Part shown: positions 9,489-20,401 of the stretch, piece after piece
Layout of the letters: each line of letters begins with the position of its first letter
Numbering within the stretch: position 1 is the first letter of the stretch
NCBI RefSeq assembly: GCF_021502675.1
Contig: NZ_JAKFHA010000017.1
Location: 75,542 to 139,541, forward strand
Direction of reading: 5' to 3'
Source: Yinghuangia soli
GTDB lineage: Bacteria > Actinomycetota > Actinomycetes > Streptomycetales > Streptomycetaceae
DNA: 64,000 bases
Translations under genes and position numbers: made by a program
Notes under the pieces: generated by a model
Database searches by the model: none
What the model was told of the DNA's origin: nothing
Seen by the model: the letters and a program-made list of their open reading frames with translations, nothing else

Positions 9489-10618
9489 AGGAGCCACCAT
9501 CCCACCGCAAGGCTGGTCAGGACCGCGACCGCGAAGGTCGCGGTGCTGAACCGGACCGCGAACGCGCGGCCGAACGTACCGGATTGCAGGGCGATGAGCT
9601 TCACGTCCACCATCGGCCCGACCACCATGAACGCCAGCTTCGCGGTCGGCGAGAAGCCGGTGAGGCTGGCCGCCACGAACGCGTCCGCCTCCGAGCACAC
9701 CGCCAGGATCACGGCGAGGAACGCCAGCGCCAGGACGCCGATCCACCAGTTGTCCGAGACCGCGTCGATGACGTCCTTGGGCACCGTCACGTTGAGCGTG
9801 GCCGCGGTGATCGCGCCGACCACCAGGAACCCGCCCGCGTGCAGGAAGTCGTGCTGCATGCCGACCCGGAAGTCCTCCCAGCGGGAACCCGAGGACGGCT
9901 CGCTGAAGCGCTTGGGGATGCGCAGCCACTCGGCCTTGCCGAACCGCACCCACAGCCAGCCCATGATCACCGCGGTGGCCAGCGAGGCGCCGAACCGGGC
10001 GAAGACCATCTCGGGCTGGTTCGGGAACGCCACGGCCGTCGCGGTCATGACGATCGGGTTGATCGCCGGCGCGGAGAGCAGGAACGCCAGCGCCGCGGCC
10101 GGCGCCACACCGCGGGCCATCAGGCCGCCCGCGACCGGTACGGAGGCGCATTCGCAACCGGGCAGGACCGCGCCCGCGGCGCCCGCGACCGGCACCGCGA
10201 GGGCCTGGTTGCGGGGCAGCACCTTGGTGAAGACGGACGGCGGCACGAAGGCCGTGATGGCCGCCGAGATGACCGTGCCGAGCACCAGGAACGGCAGCGC
10301 CTGGACGGCGATCGCCACGAAGACCGTGCTCCAGGTCTGCACGGCGCGGGCGTCGAGGCGGTCCGCGATCCACGACTGGCCGACCAGCAGGAGCAGCAAC
10401 CCGAGGACGAACAGCTCGAGTTGGCCGAGCCGCAGGCGCGGCGGCGCGGCCTGCCCCGGCCCGCCCCCGGGCTTGCCCGCAGTGGTGCCGGGGCCGGGCC
10501 CCGGGGCAGCGCCGGCGGGCCCGCCCTGGTCGGGGACCGCCGGGCCGGCGTCGGGCGGCGCGGATGCCGCGGGTGGGATGCCGTGGGCCGGCGCAGTTTG
10601 CTCGGACATGGCCTTCAT
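9485..10618 (-). CDS. Putative permease (DUF318/ArsP-like)
   Basis: Polytopic membrane protein of 377 residues. A hydrophilic Pro/Gly/Ala-rich N-terminus of about 65 residues is followed by helices including LELFVLGLLLLLVG, FVAIAVQALPFLVLGTVISA, the conserved LPGCECASVPVAGGLMARGV segment (Cys-Glu-Cys inside the membrane), LAFLLSAPAINPIVM, and VCSEADAFVAASLTGFSPTA. These are hallmarks of the permease family that pairs with TIGR03943 proteins. The ATG at 10618 is one of two close candidates (10609 is the other); neither has a strong SD. It forms a two-gene operon with the overlapping downstream gene. Transport of a soft or transition metal is a guess from Cys/His content and neighbours. Confidence 0.82.
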   Translation of the reverse strand: MKAMSEQTAPAHGIPPAASAPPDAGPAVPDQGGPAGAAPGPGPGTTAGKPGGGPGQAAPPRLRLGQLELFVLGLLLLLVGQSWIADRLDARAVQTWSTVFVAIAVQALPFLVLGTVISAAITAFVPPSVFTKVLPRNQALAVPVAGAAGAVLPGCECASVPVAGGLMARGVAPAAALAFLLSAPAINPIVMTATAVAFPNQPEMVFARFGASLATAVIMGWLWVRFGKAEWLRIPKRFSEPSSGSRWEDFRVGMQHDFLHAGGFLVVGAITAATLNVTVPKDVIDAVSDNWWIGVLALAFLAVILAVCSEADAFVAASLTGFSPTAKLAFMVVGPMVDVKLIALQSGTFGRAFAVRFSTATFAVAVLTSLAVGWWLL

Positions 10619-10768
10619 GCTGGCATCAGCCGGGCCGTGCCGCGGCCATCTGCCGCTGCGATTCGGGGCGTTTTGGCCGGGCTTTACCGGAGTCCCGGCA
10701 AACTCGCCGCGGCTACCGCGTTCCAGCCTTACGGGCGACGCCCGTTCGGAGGGCGCCCGGGCGTGCGC

Positions 10769-10790
10769 GGCGGTCGCTCGTGCGACCGCC
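10769..10790 (-). terminator. uppS terminator hairpin
   Basis: Perfect 9-bp inverted repeat (10769-10777 with 10782-10790), 4-nt loop, starting 22 nt after the uppS stop. Confidence 0.55.
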
Positions 10791-10811
10791 CGGGCCCGGG
10801 CGGACACCGGC

Positions 10812-11735
10812 TCAGCGGGCGGATTCGGCCTCGGCAGGTTCGGCAGCCGCGGCGTCGGTCCCCGCCGCGGTCACCACGTTCGGCAGCGCGCCGCCGTAGC
10901 GCCGGTCGCGGGCCACGTACGACTCGACCGCCTTCCACATGTGGGTGCGGTCGAAATCCGGCCAGAGCACGTCGTCGAACACCATCTCGGCATACGCGGA
11001 CTGCCACAGCAGGAAGTTCGAGGTGCGCTGCTCGCCCGAGGACCTGATGAACAGGTCGACGTCCGGCATGTCCGGCTCGTCGAGGTAGGCGGCGAAGAGC
11101 TTCTCGTCGATCTTCTTCGGGTCGATCTTGCCGTCCCGCACGTCCTGCGCGAGGGCCGAGGCGGCGTCGACGATTTCGGCGCGGCCGCCGTAGTTGATGC
11201 ACATGGCGAGGGTGAGGCGCGTGTTGTCCTTGGTGCGCTCCTCGGCGATCTCCAGCTCGCGGATCACGCTCTTCCACAGCCGCGGCCGCCGGCCGCACCA
11301 GCGGATCCGGACGCCCAGGTCGTCCATCTCGTCGATGCGCCGGTGGATGGTCTCGATGTTGAAGCCCATCAGGAAGCGCACCTCCTCGGGCGAGCGCTTC
11401 CAGTTCTCGGTGGAGAACGCGTACGCGGAGACGTACTCGACGCCGATCTGCGCGGCCCCTTCGACCACGTCGAACAGCGACGCCTCGCCCGCGGTGTGCC
11501 CGTCGGTCCGGGCCAGGCCGCGCTCCTTGGCCCAGCGGCCGTTGCCGTCCATCACCAGGGCGACGTGCTTGGGCACCGCGTCGGCCGGGAAGACCGGAGG
11601 CTGCGCGCCGCCCGCGTGCGGCTTGGGGTCGCGGTATTCGTGCGGCTGCCGGGCTCCGGGCCGCGGGGCCTGCCGCTGCGTCCCCTTGCGGAAGGAGGGC
11701 AGTCCCCATCGGCTTCGGCCGCGTGCCTGACTCAC
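10812..11735 (-). CDS. uppS: Isoprenyl (undecaprenyl-type) diphosphate synthase
   Basis: cis-Prenyltransferase making the polyprenyl carrier lipid for peptidoglycan and other glycans. 307 residues. The catalytic motif [18 protein letters not shown] places Asp63 at the diphosphate site. Others are [22 protein letters not shown], and the C-terminal [20 protein letters not shown] and WPDF. The first 50 residues are Arg/Pro/Gln-rich and variable, and the last 25 are Ala/Glu-rich. The GTG at 11735 overlaps the recO stop (GTGA) and has GGTGGAG upstream. The recO-uppS pairing is the conserved actinobacterial arrangement. Confidence 0.95.
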   Translation of the reverse strand: MSQARGRSRWGLPSFRKGTQRQAPRPGARQPHEYRDPKPHAGGAQPPVFPADAVPKHVALVMDGNGRWAKERGLARTDGHTAGEASLFDVVEGAAQIGVEYVSAYAFSTENWKRSPEEVRFLMGFNIETIHRRIDEMDDLGVRIRWCGRRPRLWKSVIRELEIAEERTKDNTRLTLAMCINYGGRAEIVDAASALAQDVRDGKIDPKKIDEKLFAAYLDEPDMPDVDLFIRSSGEQRTSNFLLWQSAYAEMVFDDVLWPDFDRTHMWKAVESYVARDRRYGGALPNVVTAAGTDAAAAEPAEAESAR

Positions 11736-12484
11736 GATGAACGCTCCACCAGTCTCAACGAGCGGATACCCCGCTCCAAGTGCCATTGCAGATACGCGGC
11801 CACCAGGCCGCTCCCCTCGCGCCGGTGCCGCGATTCGCTCGCGTCGGCACCCGCCCAGTCTCCGGTGAGCAGGGCGCCGAGCAGGTCGAGGGTCTCGGGA
11901 GAGGGTACGACGGATCCGGCCGGACGGCAGTCTCCGCAGACCACGCCGCCGCCGGGGACGGAGAAGAAGCGGTGCGGCCCGGGCAGCCCGCAGCGGGCGC
12001 AGTCGGCGAAGCTGGGCGCGTAGCCGGCCACCGCGAGCGAGCGCAGCAGGAAGGCGTCCAGAACGAGGCCGGGGTCGTGCGAGCGCACCGAGAGGGTGCG
12101 CAGCGCCCCGATAAGCAGCAGGTACTGCTGCAGGGCCGGCTCGCCTTCGTGGTCGGTCAGGCGCTCGGCGGTCTCGAGTATGGCGGTACCGGCCGTGTAC
12201 GCCGGATAGTCGCTGACCAGCGAGCCGCCGTGGGCGGCCAGGGTCTCCACCTGCGTGATGGCGGGCAGGCCGCGGCCCGGGAAGTCGCTGCCCTTGACGA
12301 AGAACTGCACGTCGACGTGGGCGAAGGGCTCCACGCGCGCGCCGAATTTCGACTTGGTGCGGCGCACGCCGCGCGCGACGGCCCTTATACGGCCGTGGCC
12401 ACGCGTGAGCAGCGTGATGATGCGGTCCGCCTCACCCAGTTTCTGGGTGCGCAGCACCACACCCTCGTCGCGGTAGAGACCCAT
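11732..12484 (-). CDS. recO: DNA repair protein RecO
   Basis: RecFOR-pathway mediator that loads RecA on SSB-coated single strands and anneals DNA. 250 residues: N-terminal OB fold beginning [20 protein letters not shown], then [20 protein letters not shown] helical C-terminal domain contains a zinc-ribbon-like Cys set ([10 protein letters not shown], then VVCGDCRP). The ATG at 12484 is the only start matching the family N-terminus. The stop overlaps the uppS GTG, so the two are co-translated. Confidence 0.95.
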   Translation of the reverse strand: MGLYRDEGVVLRTQKLGEADRIITLLTRGHGRIRAVARGVRRTKSKFGARVEPFAHVDVQFFVKGSDFPGRGLPAITQVETLAAHGGSLVSDYPAYTAGTAILETAERLTDHEGEPALQQYLLLIGALRTLSVRSHDPGLVLDAFLLRSLAVAGYAPSFADCARCGLPGPHRFFSVPGGGVVCGDCRPAGSVVPSPETLDLLGALLTGDWAGADASESRHRREGSGLVAAYLQWHLERGIRSLRLVERSS

Positions 12485-12563
12485 GGGTCCATTATCGGCC
12501 GCCGGGACCGACACGGGACCCGGAGCGCGCGTTCGGCGCCCTCGGCCGGGTCCGGGCGCGCGT

Positions 12564-13184
12564 TCACAGCGGCATGTGGCCGGCCGCCTCGTCCAGAACA
12601 CGGTCGGTCTCGGCGCGGGTGAGCCCGAGCCGGGCGCCGGCCGAGAGCAGCATGTCGAGTTCGAGGGTGCGGTACGGGCCGTCGGCCAGCGCCACCATGG
12701 CGGCCACCGACACCAGGCGGGCGCGGCCTTCGGGGACGAGGTGGTCGGCGAGCGCGTCGAGCGCCTCGGCCGCGTCGTCGTCGCCGACGTGCGCGTACAG
12801 GTCGGCGGCGAGCAACTCGTCGGTGTAGGCGGCCACTCCGGCGTCGCGCACCGCGCAGACCGCGGCCGCCCGGGCAGCGGGCGAGGACTCCCCGCCCGCG
12901 ACCAGGGCGCCGACGGCCAGGGCGCGCGTGACGTCGCGCAGCAGGACGGTCAGCCGGCGGCCGGTCGGGACGTCGAGGACACCGCGGTCGAACCCCAGGC
13001 GGCAGACCGCGCATTCGACGCTTCCGGCGGCCCGCGACAGCGGCATCACGTGCAGGCCGAGCACGATCAAGTACCGGCGGCCCAGCCCGTATTGGTACCG
13101 CCGGTCGCCACCGCACTCCGGGCAGTGGAACTCGCCGTCGTCGAGCACGGTCCGGACATTCCGCACCCCCACGATGACCACCAT
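12564..13184 (-). CDS. TerB-like protein with N-terminal zinc-ribbon
   Basis: 206 residues. The N-terminus carries a FHCPECGG pair and a later [10 protein letters not shown] pair, consistent with a zinc ribbon that might bind protein or nucleic acid. The C-terminal ~130 residues are helical and acidic, with repeated [16 protein letters not shown]-like segments that fit the TerB tellurite-resistance helical fold (metal-binding acidic helices). The ATG at 13184 is chosen because GGGGAG lies 8 nt upstream; an in-frame ATG at 13268 lacks this. It lies just upstream of recO on the same strand with a 79-bp gap. A role in tellurite resistance is not implied; its cellular job is unknown. Confidence 0.7.
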   Translation of the reverse strand: MVVIVGVRNVRTVLDDGEFHCPECGGDRRYQYGLGRRYLIVLGLHVMPLSRAAGSVECAVCRLGFDRGVLDVPTGRRLTVLLRDVTRALAVGALVAGGESSPAARAAAVCAVRDAGVAAYTDELLAADLYAHVGDDDAAEALDALADHLVPEGRARLVSVAAMVALADGPYRTLELDMLLSAGARLGLTRAETDRVLDEAAGHMPL

Positions 13185-13347
13185 GGCGTGGCTCCCCTGC
13201 ACCCCTCGGCCGCGACGCGCCCGCGCGTTCTCGCGTTCGATGGTGGCACAGTTTTCACCACACGTCATCAGATAGGCACACAGAGCTACAGTTTGCTGCG
13301 AGTGGCCGGGGCCCGGGATTCCGGTGGTGCTGCAGAGGCGGGAGTGG

Positions 13348-14256
13348 TCAGTACGGCCGGTCCCCCAGGATCGCGGCGCGCTCCATGACGCGGACGTGCG
13401 GGTGGTAGTCGTTGGTGGCGTAGTGCGCGGTCGCCCGGTTGTCCCAGATCACGACCGAGTCCGGCGTCCAGTGGAACCGCGCCTGGTACTCGGGGTACGT
13501 GGTCTGCTTGAAGAGGAACGCCAAGAGTTCCTCGCTCTCTTCGTCCGGCAGGCCCACGATGTGGTCGGTGAAGAACTCGTTCACGAAAAGCGTCTTGCGG
13601 CCGGTCACCGGGTGCGTGCGGACGACCGGGTGTTCCACCTGCGGGTATTCGGCGCGCATCGCGGCGAACCGCTCGGGGTCCATGAACATGCCGAACGAGA
13701 ACGCGAAGTCGTGGACCGCGGTGCGCCCTTCGATGCGCTCCTGGATGTCCGCGGGCAGGTTGTCGTACGCCGCGGCGAGGTCGGCCCACAGCGTGTCGCC
13801 GCCGAACTCGGGGACCTCGACGGCGCGCAGCACCGAGCCGAGGGCCGGCTCGGCGCGCCAGGTGACGTCGGTGTGCCAGGCGTTCTCGACGCCGACACTG
13901 TCCGCGTCCTTCGCGAACCGCACCACCTCGGGCACGTCGCCCTGCGCGAGGAACGGGTGCACTTCGAGGTCGCCCCACAGCCGCGCGAAGGCGCGGTGCT
14001 GCGCGGAGTCGATGGGCTGGTCGCGGAAGAAGAGGACCTTCCATTCGAGCAGCGCGCGGTCGAGTTCCGCGAAGAGTTCGGGGCCGACCGGCTCGCGCAG
14101 GTCCACGCCGCGGATCTCGGCACCGATCAGCGGCCCGCTGGGACGCAGCTCGAACAGCTCGTACGGCGCCGGCTCGACGCCCGCCGGGAGCCGGCGCAGC
14201 ACGCGCGAGCCGATCGCGGTGCGGCGCTCTCCGATGCGGTTGCGGATCGTGGTCAT
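13348..14256 (-). CDS. TauD/TfdA-family Fe(II)/2-oxoglutarate dioxygenase
   Basis: Non-haem iron dioxygenase of the taurine/alkyl-sulfate/phenoxyacetate class, 302 residues. The facial triad is visible as WHTDVTW (His and Asp) and NRATAHYAT (distal His); a C-terminal Arg in HVRVMERAAILGDRPY binds 2-oxoglutarate. LFFRDQPI and WGDLEVHP are typical of the family. The ATG at 14256 follows GGGAGGG at 6-nt spacing. No transporter is adjacent, so the substrate (taurine, alkyl sulfate or other) stays open. A palindrome 41 nt upstream may be its operator. The sulfate-ester operon 19 kb away makes a sulfur-scavenging role attractive but not shown. Confidence 0.88.
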   Translation of the reverse strand: MTTIRNRIGERRTAIGSRVLRRLPAGVEPAPYELFELRPSGPLIGAEIRGVDLREPVGPELFAELDRALLEWKVLFFRDQPIDSAQHRAFARLWGDLEVHPFLAQGDVPEVVRFAKDADSVGVENAWHTDVTWRAEPALGSVLRAVEVPEFGGDTLWADLAAAYDNLPADIQERIEGRTAVHDFAFSFGMFMDPERFAAMRAEYPQVEHPVVRTHPVTGRKTLFVNEFFTDHIVGLPDEESEELLAFLFKQTTYPEYQARFHWTPDSVVIWDNRATAHYATNDYHPHVRVMERAAILGDRPY

Positions 14257-14296
14257 GGCAAGCCCTCCCGGTCGCGGCGATGTGCCTGCCGGGAGA

Positions 14297-14314
14297 TTAA
14301 GACACGTGACTTAA
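14297..14314 (-). promoter_or_regulatory. Candidate operator upstream of the TauD-family gene
   Basis: AT-rich 18-bp near-palindrome TTAAGACACGTGACTTAA (one mismatched central pair) in a GC-rich background, 41 nt upstream of the dioxygenase start. The regulator is unknown. Confidence 0.45.
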
Positions 14315-14511
14315 CTTAGGAAGAGGCACATCCGATCCGGAAACAATTCGGCAGCATCGCGGCCGCATTTCGGCAAGGCCGCGGCAACAACGCGCCGGAG
14401 CCGAGGAGGCGGCTGCGGGGCCGCGGGGGAAGTGCGGGGCCGCTTGCGGCCGGACCGGCCGCCCGGCGGACGGCGAGGCTCACCCGCGGTGCGGGCGGCG
14501 TGGAAAGCGCA

Positions 14512-14539
14512 ACGGCCCCCGGCGGATGCCAGGGGCCGT
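14512..14539 (-). terminator. leuA terminator hairpin
   Basis: 8-bp perfect arms (14512-14519 and 14532-14539), extendable with one mismatch to 11 bp, loop 12, about 80 nt past the leuA stop. The rest of 14257-14616 shows only the palindrome above and no gene. Confidence 0.55.
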
Positions 14540-14616
14540 CGCAGTCGCGCGGGTGCGTCCGCTACGCGTGGCGCGCGTAGGTCGCGGGTGTGGTGCAGAG
14601 GTTGCCCGGTGCCGCG

Positions 14617-16674
<2,058 letters not shown>

Positions 16675-16724
16675 TCACGTGCCCTTTACACGCATCGCGG
16701 CGACAATGGATCCCGGAGAGACAC

Positions 16725-16760
16725 GGCGCCGCCTTCACCTCCCCTTTGGAAGGCGGCGCC
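16725..16760 (-). terminator. era terminator hairpin
   Basis: Perfect 12-bp arms 16725-16736 and 16749-16760, loop 12, ending 15 nt past the era stop. Confidence 0.75.
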
Positions 16761-16775
16761 TTTCCCTGTCCGGGC

Positions 16776-17726
16776 TCAGAAGCCGAGGCGGCGGAGCTGC
16801 TTGGGGTCGCGCTGCCAGTCCTTCGCCACCTTCACGTGCAGGTCCAGGTAGACCGGCGTGCCCAGCAGCGCCTCGATCTGGCGGCGGGCACGCGTGCCGA
16901 CGTCCTTGAGGCGGGCGCCCTTGGCGCCGATGACGATGGCCTTCTGGCTGGGGCGCTCCACGTACAGGTACGCGTGCACGTCCAGCAGCGGCTTGTCGGC
17001 CGGGCGGTCCTCGCGCGGGATCATCTCCTCGATCACCACGGCAAGGGAGTGCGGCAGCTCGTCGCGGACGCCCTCCAGGGCCGCCTCGCGGATCAGCTCG
17101 GCGGCCATGATCTGCTCGGGCTCGTCGGTCAGTTCGCCGTCCGGGTAGAGCGGCGGGCCCTCCGGGAGGAGCTTGGCGAGCAGGTCCGCGACCAGCTCGA
17201 CCTGGTCGCCGGAGACCGCCGAGACCGGGATGATCTCGGCCCATTCGAAGCCGAGGTCGGCGGCCATCCGGTGCACCGCGACGAGCTGTTCGGCGAGGGT
17301 CTTCTTGTCCACCAGGTCGGTCTTGGTGACGATCGCGACCTTGGGGGTCTTGCGGACCTCGGCGAGCTCCTTGGCGATGAACCGGTCGCCGGGCCCGACC
17401 TTCTGGTCGGCGGGCAGGCAGAAGCCGATGATGTCGACCTCGGCCCAGGTGGTGCGGACCAGGTCGTTGAGGCGCTGGCCGAGCAGCGTGCGCGGCTTGT
17501 GCAGGCCCGGGGTGTCGACCAGGACCAGCTGGGCGTCCGGGCGGTGCACGATGCCGCGGACCGTGTGGCGGGTGGTCTGCGGACGCCCTGAGGTGATCGC
17601 GACCTTGGTGCCGACCAGTGCGTTCGTCAGGGTGGACTTGCCCGCATTCGGGCGGCCGACGAAGCAGGCGAAGCCGCTGCGGTGGACCGCGGGGCGCGCG
17701 GCGGCGGAGGTGGGGCGATCACTCAT
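16776..17726 (-). CDS. era: GTPase Era
   Basis: Essential GTPase that binds 16S rRNA and assists 30S subunit assembly. 316 residues. G1 is GRPNAGKST (24-32), G2 TTRHT, G3 DTPGLHKPR, G4 TKTD and G5 PVSA. The C-terminal KH domain contains ERPSQKAIVIGAKGARLKDVG. The ATG at 17726 is chosen; an ATG three codons upstream (17735) sits too close to the GAGGG for good spacing, but either is possible. Upstream on the same strand is the cytidine-deaminase-like gene, the conserved Streptomyces neighbourhood. Confidence 0.97.
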   Translation of the reverse strand: MSDRPTSAAARPAVHRSGFACFVGRPNAGKSTLTNALVGTKVAITSGRPQTTRHTVRGIVHRPDAQLVLVDTPGLHKPRTLLGQRLNDLVRTTWAEVDIIGFCLPADQKVGPGDRFIAKELAEVRKTPKVAIVTKTDLVDKKTLAEQLVAVHRMAADLGFEWAEIIPVSAVSGDQVELVADLLAKLLPEGPPLYPDGELTDEPEQIMAAELIREAALEGVRDELPHSLAVVIEEMIPREDRPADKPLLDVHAYLYVERPSQKAIVIGAKGARLKDVGTRARRQIEALLGTPVYLDLHVKVAKDWQRDPKQLRRLGF

Positions 17727-17857
17727 GGCGTTCATTGTCCCTCAGCGGCGGGCGTGTTCCGACCGCCGGTGCCTGTGCGGTGCCGCAGCCCGCCCGCAGC
17801 GGGCTGCGGTCGCCGGTCCCGCTGTCGCGCCGCGGGCTGCGGGCGCGGTGCCGAAGG

Positions 17858-18205
17858 TCAGGCCTCGACGACGCTGCCGACCGTGCCGTCCGGGCCGGCC
17901 AGCAGGACCGGGGTGCCGGCGCCGGCCAGGTCGCGGACGGCCGCGCGGTCCGCGTCGGCGAGTTCGGCGGCCTCTCCGACGATCGCGGCGGCCTCCAGGC
18001 TGCGGGCGCCGCCCGCGACGGCCATCGCGACCGCGGTCTGGAGCGCGGTGAGCTTGAGCGAGGGCAGGTCGACGGTCGAGGCGACGTACGTGCGGCCGGT
18101 CTCGTCGCGCACCGCGGCGCCCTCGGGAGTGCGGTTCCGGGCCCGCGTGGACCGGGCCAGCGTGACGATCTTCGCGTCCTCGGGGTCGACGGTGGTCCCG
18201 CTCAT
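17858..18205 (-). CDS. Cytidine-deaminase-like protein lacking zinc motifs
   Basis: 115 residues. Genes at this position next to era are commonly annotated as cytidine deaminase, and SLEAAAIVGEAAELADADRA and GTPVLLAGPDGTVG fit that fold. However, the catalytic H/C-A-E and P-C-x-x-C zinc signatures are both absent, and there is no cysteine at all in the protein. It is therefore more likely a non-catalytic relative. The ATG at 18205 has CAGGAGGCACC directly upstream. It lies 131 bp ahead of era on the same strand. Role unknown, possibly structural or regulatory. Confidence 0.75.
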   Translation of the reverse strand: MSGTTVDPEDAKIVTLARSTRARNRTPEGAAVRDETGRTYVASTVDLPSLKLTALQTAVAMAVAGGARSLEAAAIVGEAAELADADRAAVRDLAGAGTPVLLAGPDGTVGSVVEA

Positions 18206-18271
18206 GGTGCCTCCTGCGCGATGCGGCGTGTGCGTCCTCCCGTCCGACGGGAAGATCCCCGGCACAGTACC

Positions 18272-18304
18272 GCCCCGGGGCACGGGGGTTCCGTGCACCG
18301 GGGC
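18272..18304 (-). terminator. Hairpin after lipoprotein gene
   Basis: 14-bp arms (18272-18285 with 18291-18304) with one mismatch, loop 5, between the lipoprotein stop at 18329 and the deaminase-like gene. Confidence 0.6.
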
Positions 18305-18328
18305 GCGGCGGGCAGCCGGGCGGTCGGG

Positions 18329-19153
18329 TCAGTTGTGCATCTCCTCGACCTTCTGGATCTGGCCGCGGGCGAACGTGTCGGGCACGGCGGGCAGGCCCTC
18401 GGTGGAGATGGCGCCGACCGAGATGCCGGTGGACCCGCGGTAGGCGAGGACGGCGTGGCCGTAGCTGCTCACCGTGCCGTCGGTGACCTCGAGCTTGAAG
18501 ACGACGCTGTTCGGGCCGTACTTGCCGGTCTGCACGCCGGTCACGCGGTACTGCAGCGTCTCCGTCCCCTGCGTGGCCTCGAAGGACGAGCACACCTTCA
18601 GCGCGGCGACGTACTCGTCGAAGATGCTCTTGAGGTCGGCCTCGGGGCGGCTGACCAGCCCCACGGACACGAGCTCCTTGCCTTCCGCGCCGTCCTTCTC
18701 GAAGTCCACCTCGGCCTGGCCGATGGCGCGCTTGTCCATCGAGCCGTTCACCAGCGGCTGGCAGCGCTCGTCGGACGCCTCGGAGCGCTCCTCCTCGTCC
18801 GGGTCGGTGTTCACCGCGCCGGAGGAGTAACCGGCCGGGATCTCCTGCGCGTTCAGCAGCGTGTCGGAGAGCTTGGCGCTGCTCGCCGGCTTCGCGGCCG
18901 GGTCGGCCTTGCCGGTCGGCTTGCCGCTCGCGTCGGGCTTGCCCGTGCTCTTGTCGTTCTTGTCGTCCTTGGCGCCCTTGGTGTCCTTGTCGTCCTGCGG
19001 GGCATCCTTGCCCGCCGACGCGGCGTCGGTCGGCGCCTGCTTGCTGGGCAGGTCGTTGTCCTCGCACGCAGTCAGACCGGCCAGCGCGAGCGCGGCCAGC
19101 GGGACGATGGCGAACTTGACGGCAAAGCGCTTTCGGGACGTGGCAGTACGCAC
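18329..19153 (-). CDS. Secreted lipoprotein, two-Cys sensor-like family (member 1)
   Basis: 274 residues. Signal peptide with lipobox LTAC; then a ~60-residue Lys/Asp/Ser/Pro linker; then a folded domain with a semi-conserved start (LLNAQEIPAGYS), first Cys in RCQPLVNG, second in KVCSSFEA, and a C-terminal amphipathic helix ARGQIQKVEEMHN. The same layout recurs in six other lipoproteins here (19391-20275 and five at 44972-49390). The domain recalls the extracellular PknH-like sensor domain, but I am unsure. The GTG at 19153 follows GGGGGGTTCACG, nearly identical to the upstream context of the next paralogue. Function unknown; likely membrane-anchored on the outer face. Confidence 0.8.
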   Translation of the reverse strand: MRTATSRKRFAVKFAIVPLAALALAGLTACEDNDLPSKQAPTDAASAGKDAPQDDKDTKGAKDDKNDKSTGKPDASGKPTGKADPAAKPASSAKLSDTLLNAQEIPAGYSSGAVNTDPDEEERSEASDERCQPLVNGSMDKRAIGQAEVDFEKDGAEGKELVSVGLVSRPEADLKSIFDEYVAALKVCSSFEATQGTETLQYRVTGVQTGKYGPNSVVFKLEVTDGTVSSYGHAVLAYRGSTGISVGAISTEGLPAVPDTFARGQIQKVEEMHN

Positions 19154-19390
19154 CGTGAACCCCCCGGTTCGGTGTGGTGGACGACGCGTCGCGATTGGGC
19201 CGTACCCCCCTGGTCCGGCCCGGCGTCGTCGGTGATGTGCCTAGAAGCTATCTGGTGCCAAGCCGGATTCCGGCCCCTGTTACGGACCCGGCACTTCGCT
19301 GTGACGGGATGCTCCCGGCCGTGACACGTCTGCCGTGCCCCGGCCGGGTATCACCGGATCCGCGCAGGTCACGTCTCGGTCGGCGCCCGG

Positions 19391-20275
19391 TCAACTTCCC
19401 AGCAGCGGCTTGGCCTTCTGGACCTGGGCGGCCATGAAGGCGGCGTACGGCGGGTGGTTCGGGCTGCCGTCGCCGCCGTACGCGAAGTGCGCGACCGTCG
19501 CGCCGAAGCGGATCAGCACCACCGTGAACGTCCGGTTCCCGTCCGCGGCCTGGACCGCGACGCGGTACGCGACGGTCTCGTCGCCGAGCAGCGGCGCGTT
19601 GTCGACCGGCGCCACCGACCACTTCTCCGGCTTCGACGCAGCGGCACCAGCAGCGACCGGGTCGACCGTGAAGGGCACCGCGCAGCCGGCCAGGGCCCGG
19701 TCGACGTCGGCGAGCAGCTTCGCGCCCGCCTCGCCGCGGTGGCCGGACAGGGTGATGCCCATCCGGGCGCCCTGCGCGGCGCCCTTGCCGGCGTACTCGC
19801 GGTGCGCCCACGCCTCGGCGGCGCCCGCGTTGTGGATGGACTCCTGGGCGAACACGGCGCACTCGACGCGGTCGGCGGCAAGGCCCGCGGCGGGCGGGCC
19901 GCCCATGAGCCGGTCCGCGCCGTCCACCTGGTAGTCCGCGGCGGGCAGTTCGCTCTTGCCGAGCAGTGCGGCGGCCAGCTGCGCGTTGGTGGCCGGGACG
20001 CCCGGCTGTACTCCGCCGGGCTTGGCGCCCGGCGCCGGCGGCTTGGCGGTGCTCTTGGGCTTCACGCTCGGCTCGACCTTGGGCAGCGGATCGGCCCCGG
20101 TGGGCGCCGGTGCGGCGCTCTCGGTCGCGGCGGCGGCGTTCCCGGCGGTGCTGCCGGCCTCGTCGTCCGACGACGTGCACGCAGTGCCGGCCACGAGCAC
20201 GAGGCCCAGGACGGGCACGGCAGCGCGGCGGGACAGCCTGCTTGCGGTGCGTGGCAGGGACATGTTGGTGCGCAC
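19391..20275 (-). CDS. Secreted lipoprotein, two-Cys sensor-like family (member 2)
   Basis: 294 residues. Signal peptide with lipobox AGTAC, Pro/Ala/Lys-rich linker to about residue 95, then [16 protein letters not shown], first Cys in VECAVFAQ, second in AGCAVPFT, and end [15 protein letters not shown]. It is the most divergent of the seven paralogues because it lacks the usual Cys-x-Pro-Leu. The start is GTG at 20275, preceded by CCGGGGGGTTCACC as in its neighbour; ATG at 20263 is an alternative. The two genes are 237 bp apart in tandem, suggesting separate transcription. Function unknown. Confidence 0.78.
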   Translation of the reverse strand: MRTNMSLPRTASRLSRRAAVPVLGLVLVAGTACTSSDDEAGSTAGNAAAATESAAPAPTGADPLPKVEPSVKPKSTAKPPAPGAKPGGVQPGVPATNAQLAAALLGKSELPAADYQVDGADRLMGGPPAAGLAADRVECAVFAQESIHNAGAAEAWAHREYAGKGAAQGARMGITLSGHRGEAGAKLLADVDRALAGCAVPFTVDPVAAGAAASKPEKWSVAPVDNAPLLGDETVAYRVAVQAADGNRTFTVVLIRFGATVAHFAYGGDGSPNHPPYAAFMAAQVQKAKPLLGS

Positions 20276-20401
20276 GGTGAACCCCCCGGTCCGTCGGCGG
20301 TGCCGCAGAGGCCCGTACGTACACCCCGCACACCCCTGTTGCGGCGCCTCGTGTCCTGCGGTTCGGGTAAGACGGTACGCGGCGCGCGGCGGTGGCGGAG
20401 G

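Noticed and set aside
8595-12023. 1142-codon open frame on the plus strand
   Set aside because: Antisense to the TIGR03943, permease, uppS and recO genes; low-complexity composition, no domain. A GC-rich shadow.
13348-14256. TauD-family gene as part of the sulfate-ester operon
   Set aside because: It is 19 kb away on the other strand with no shared motif; kept only as a possible functional relation.
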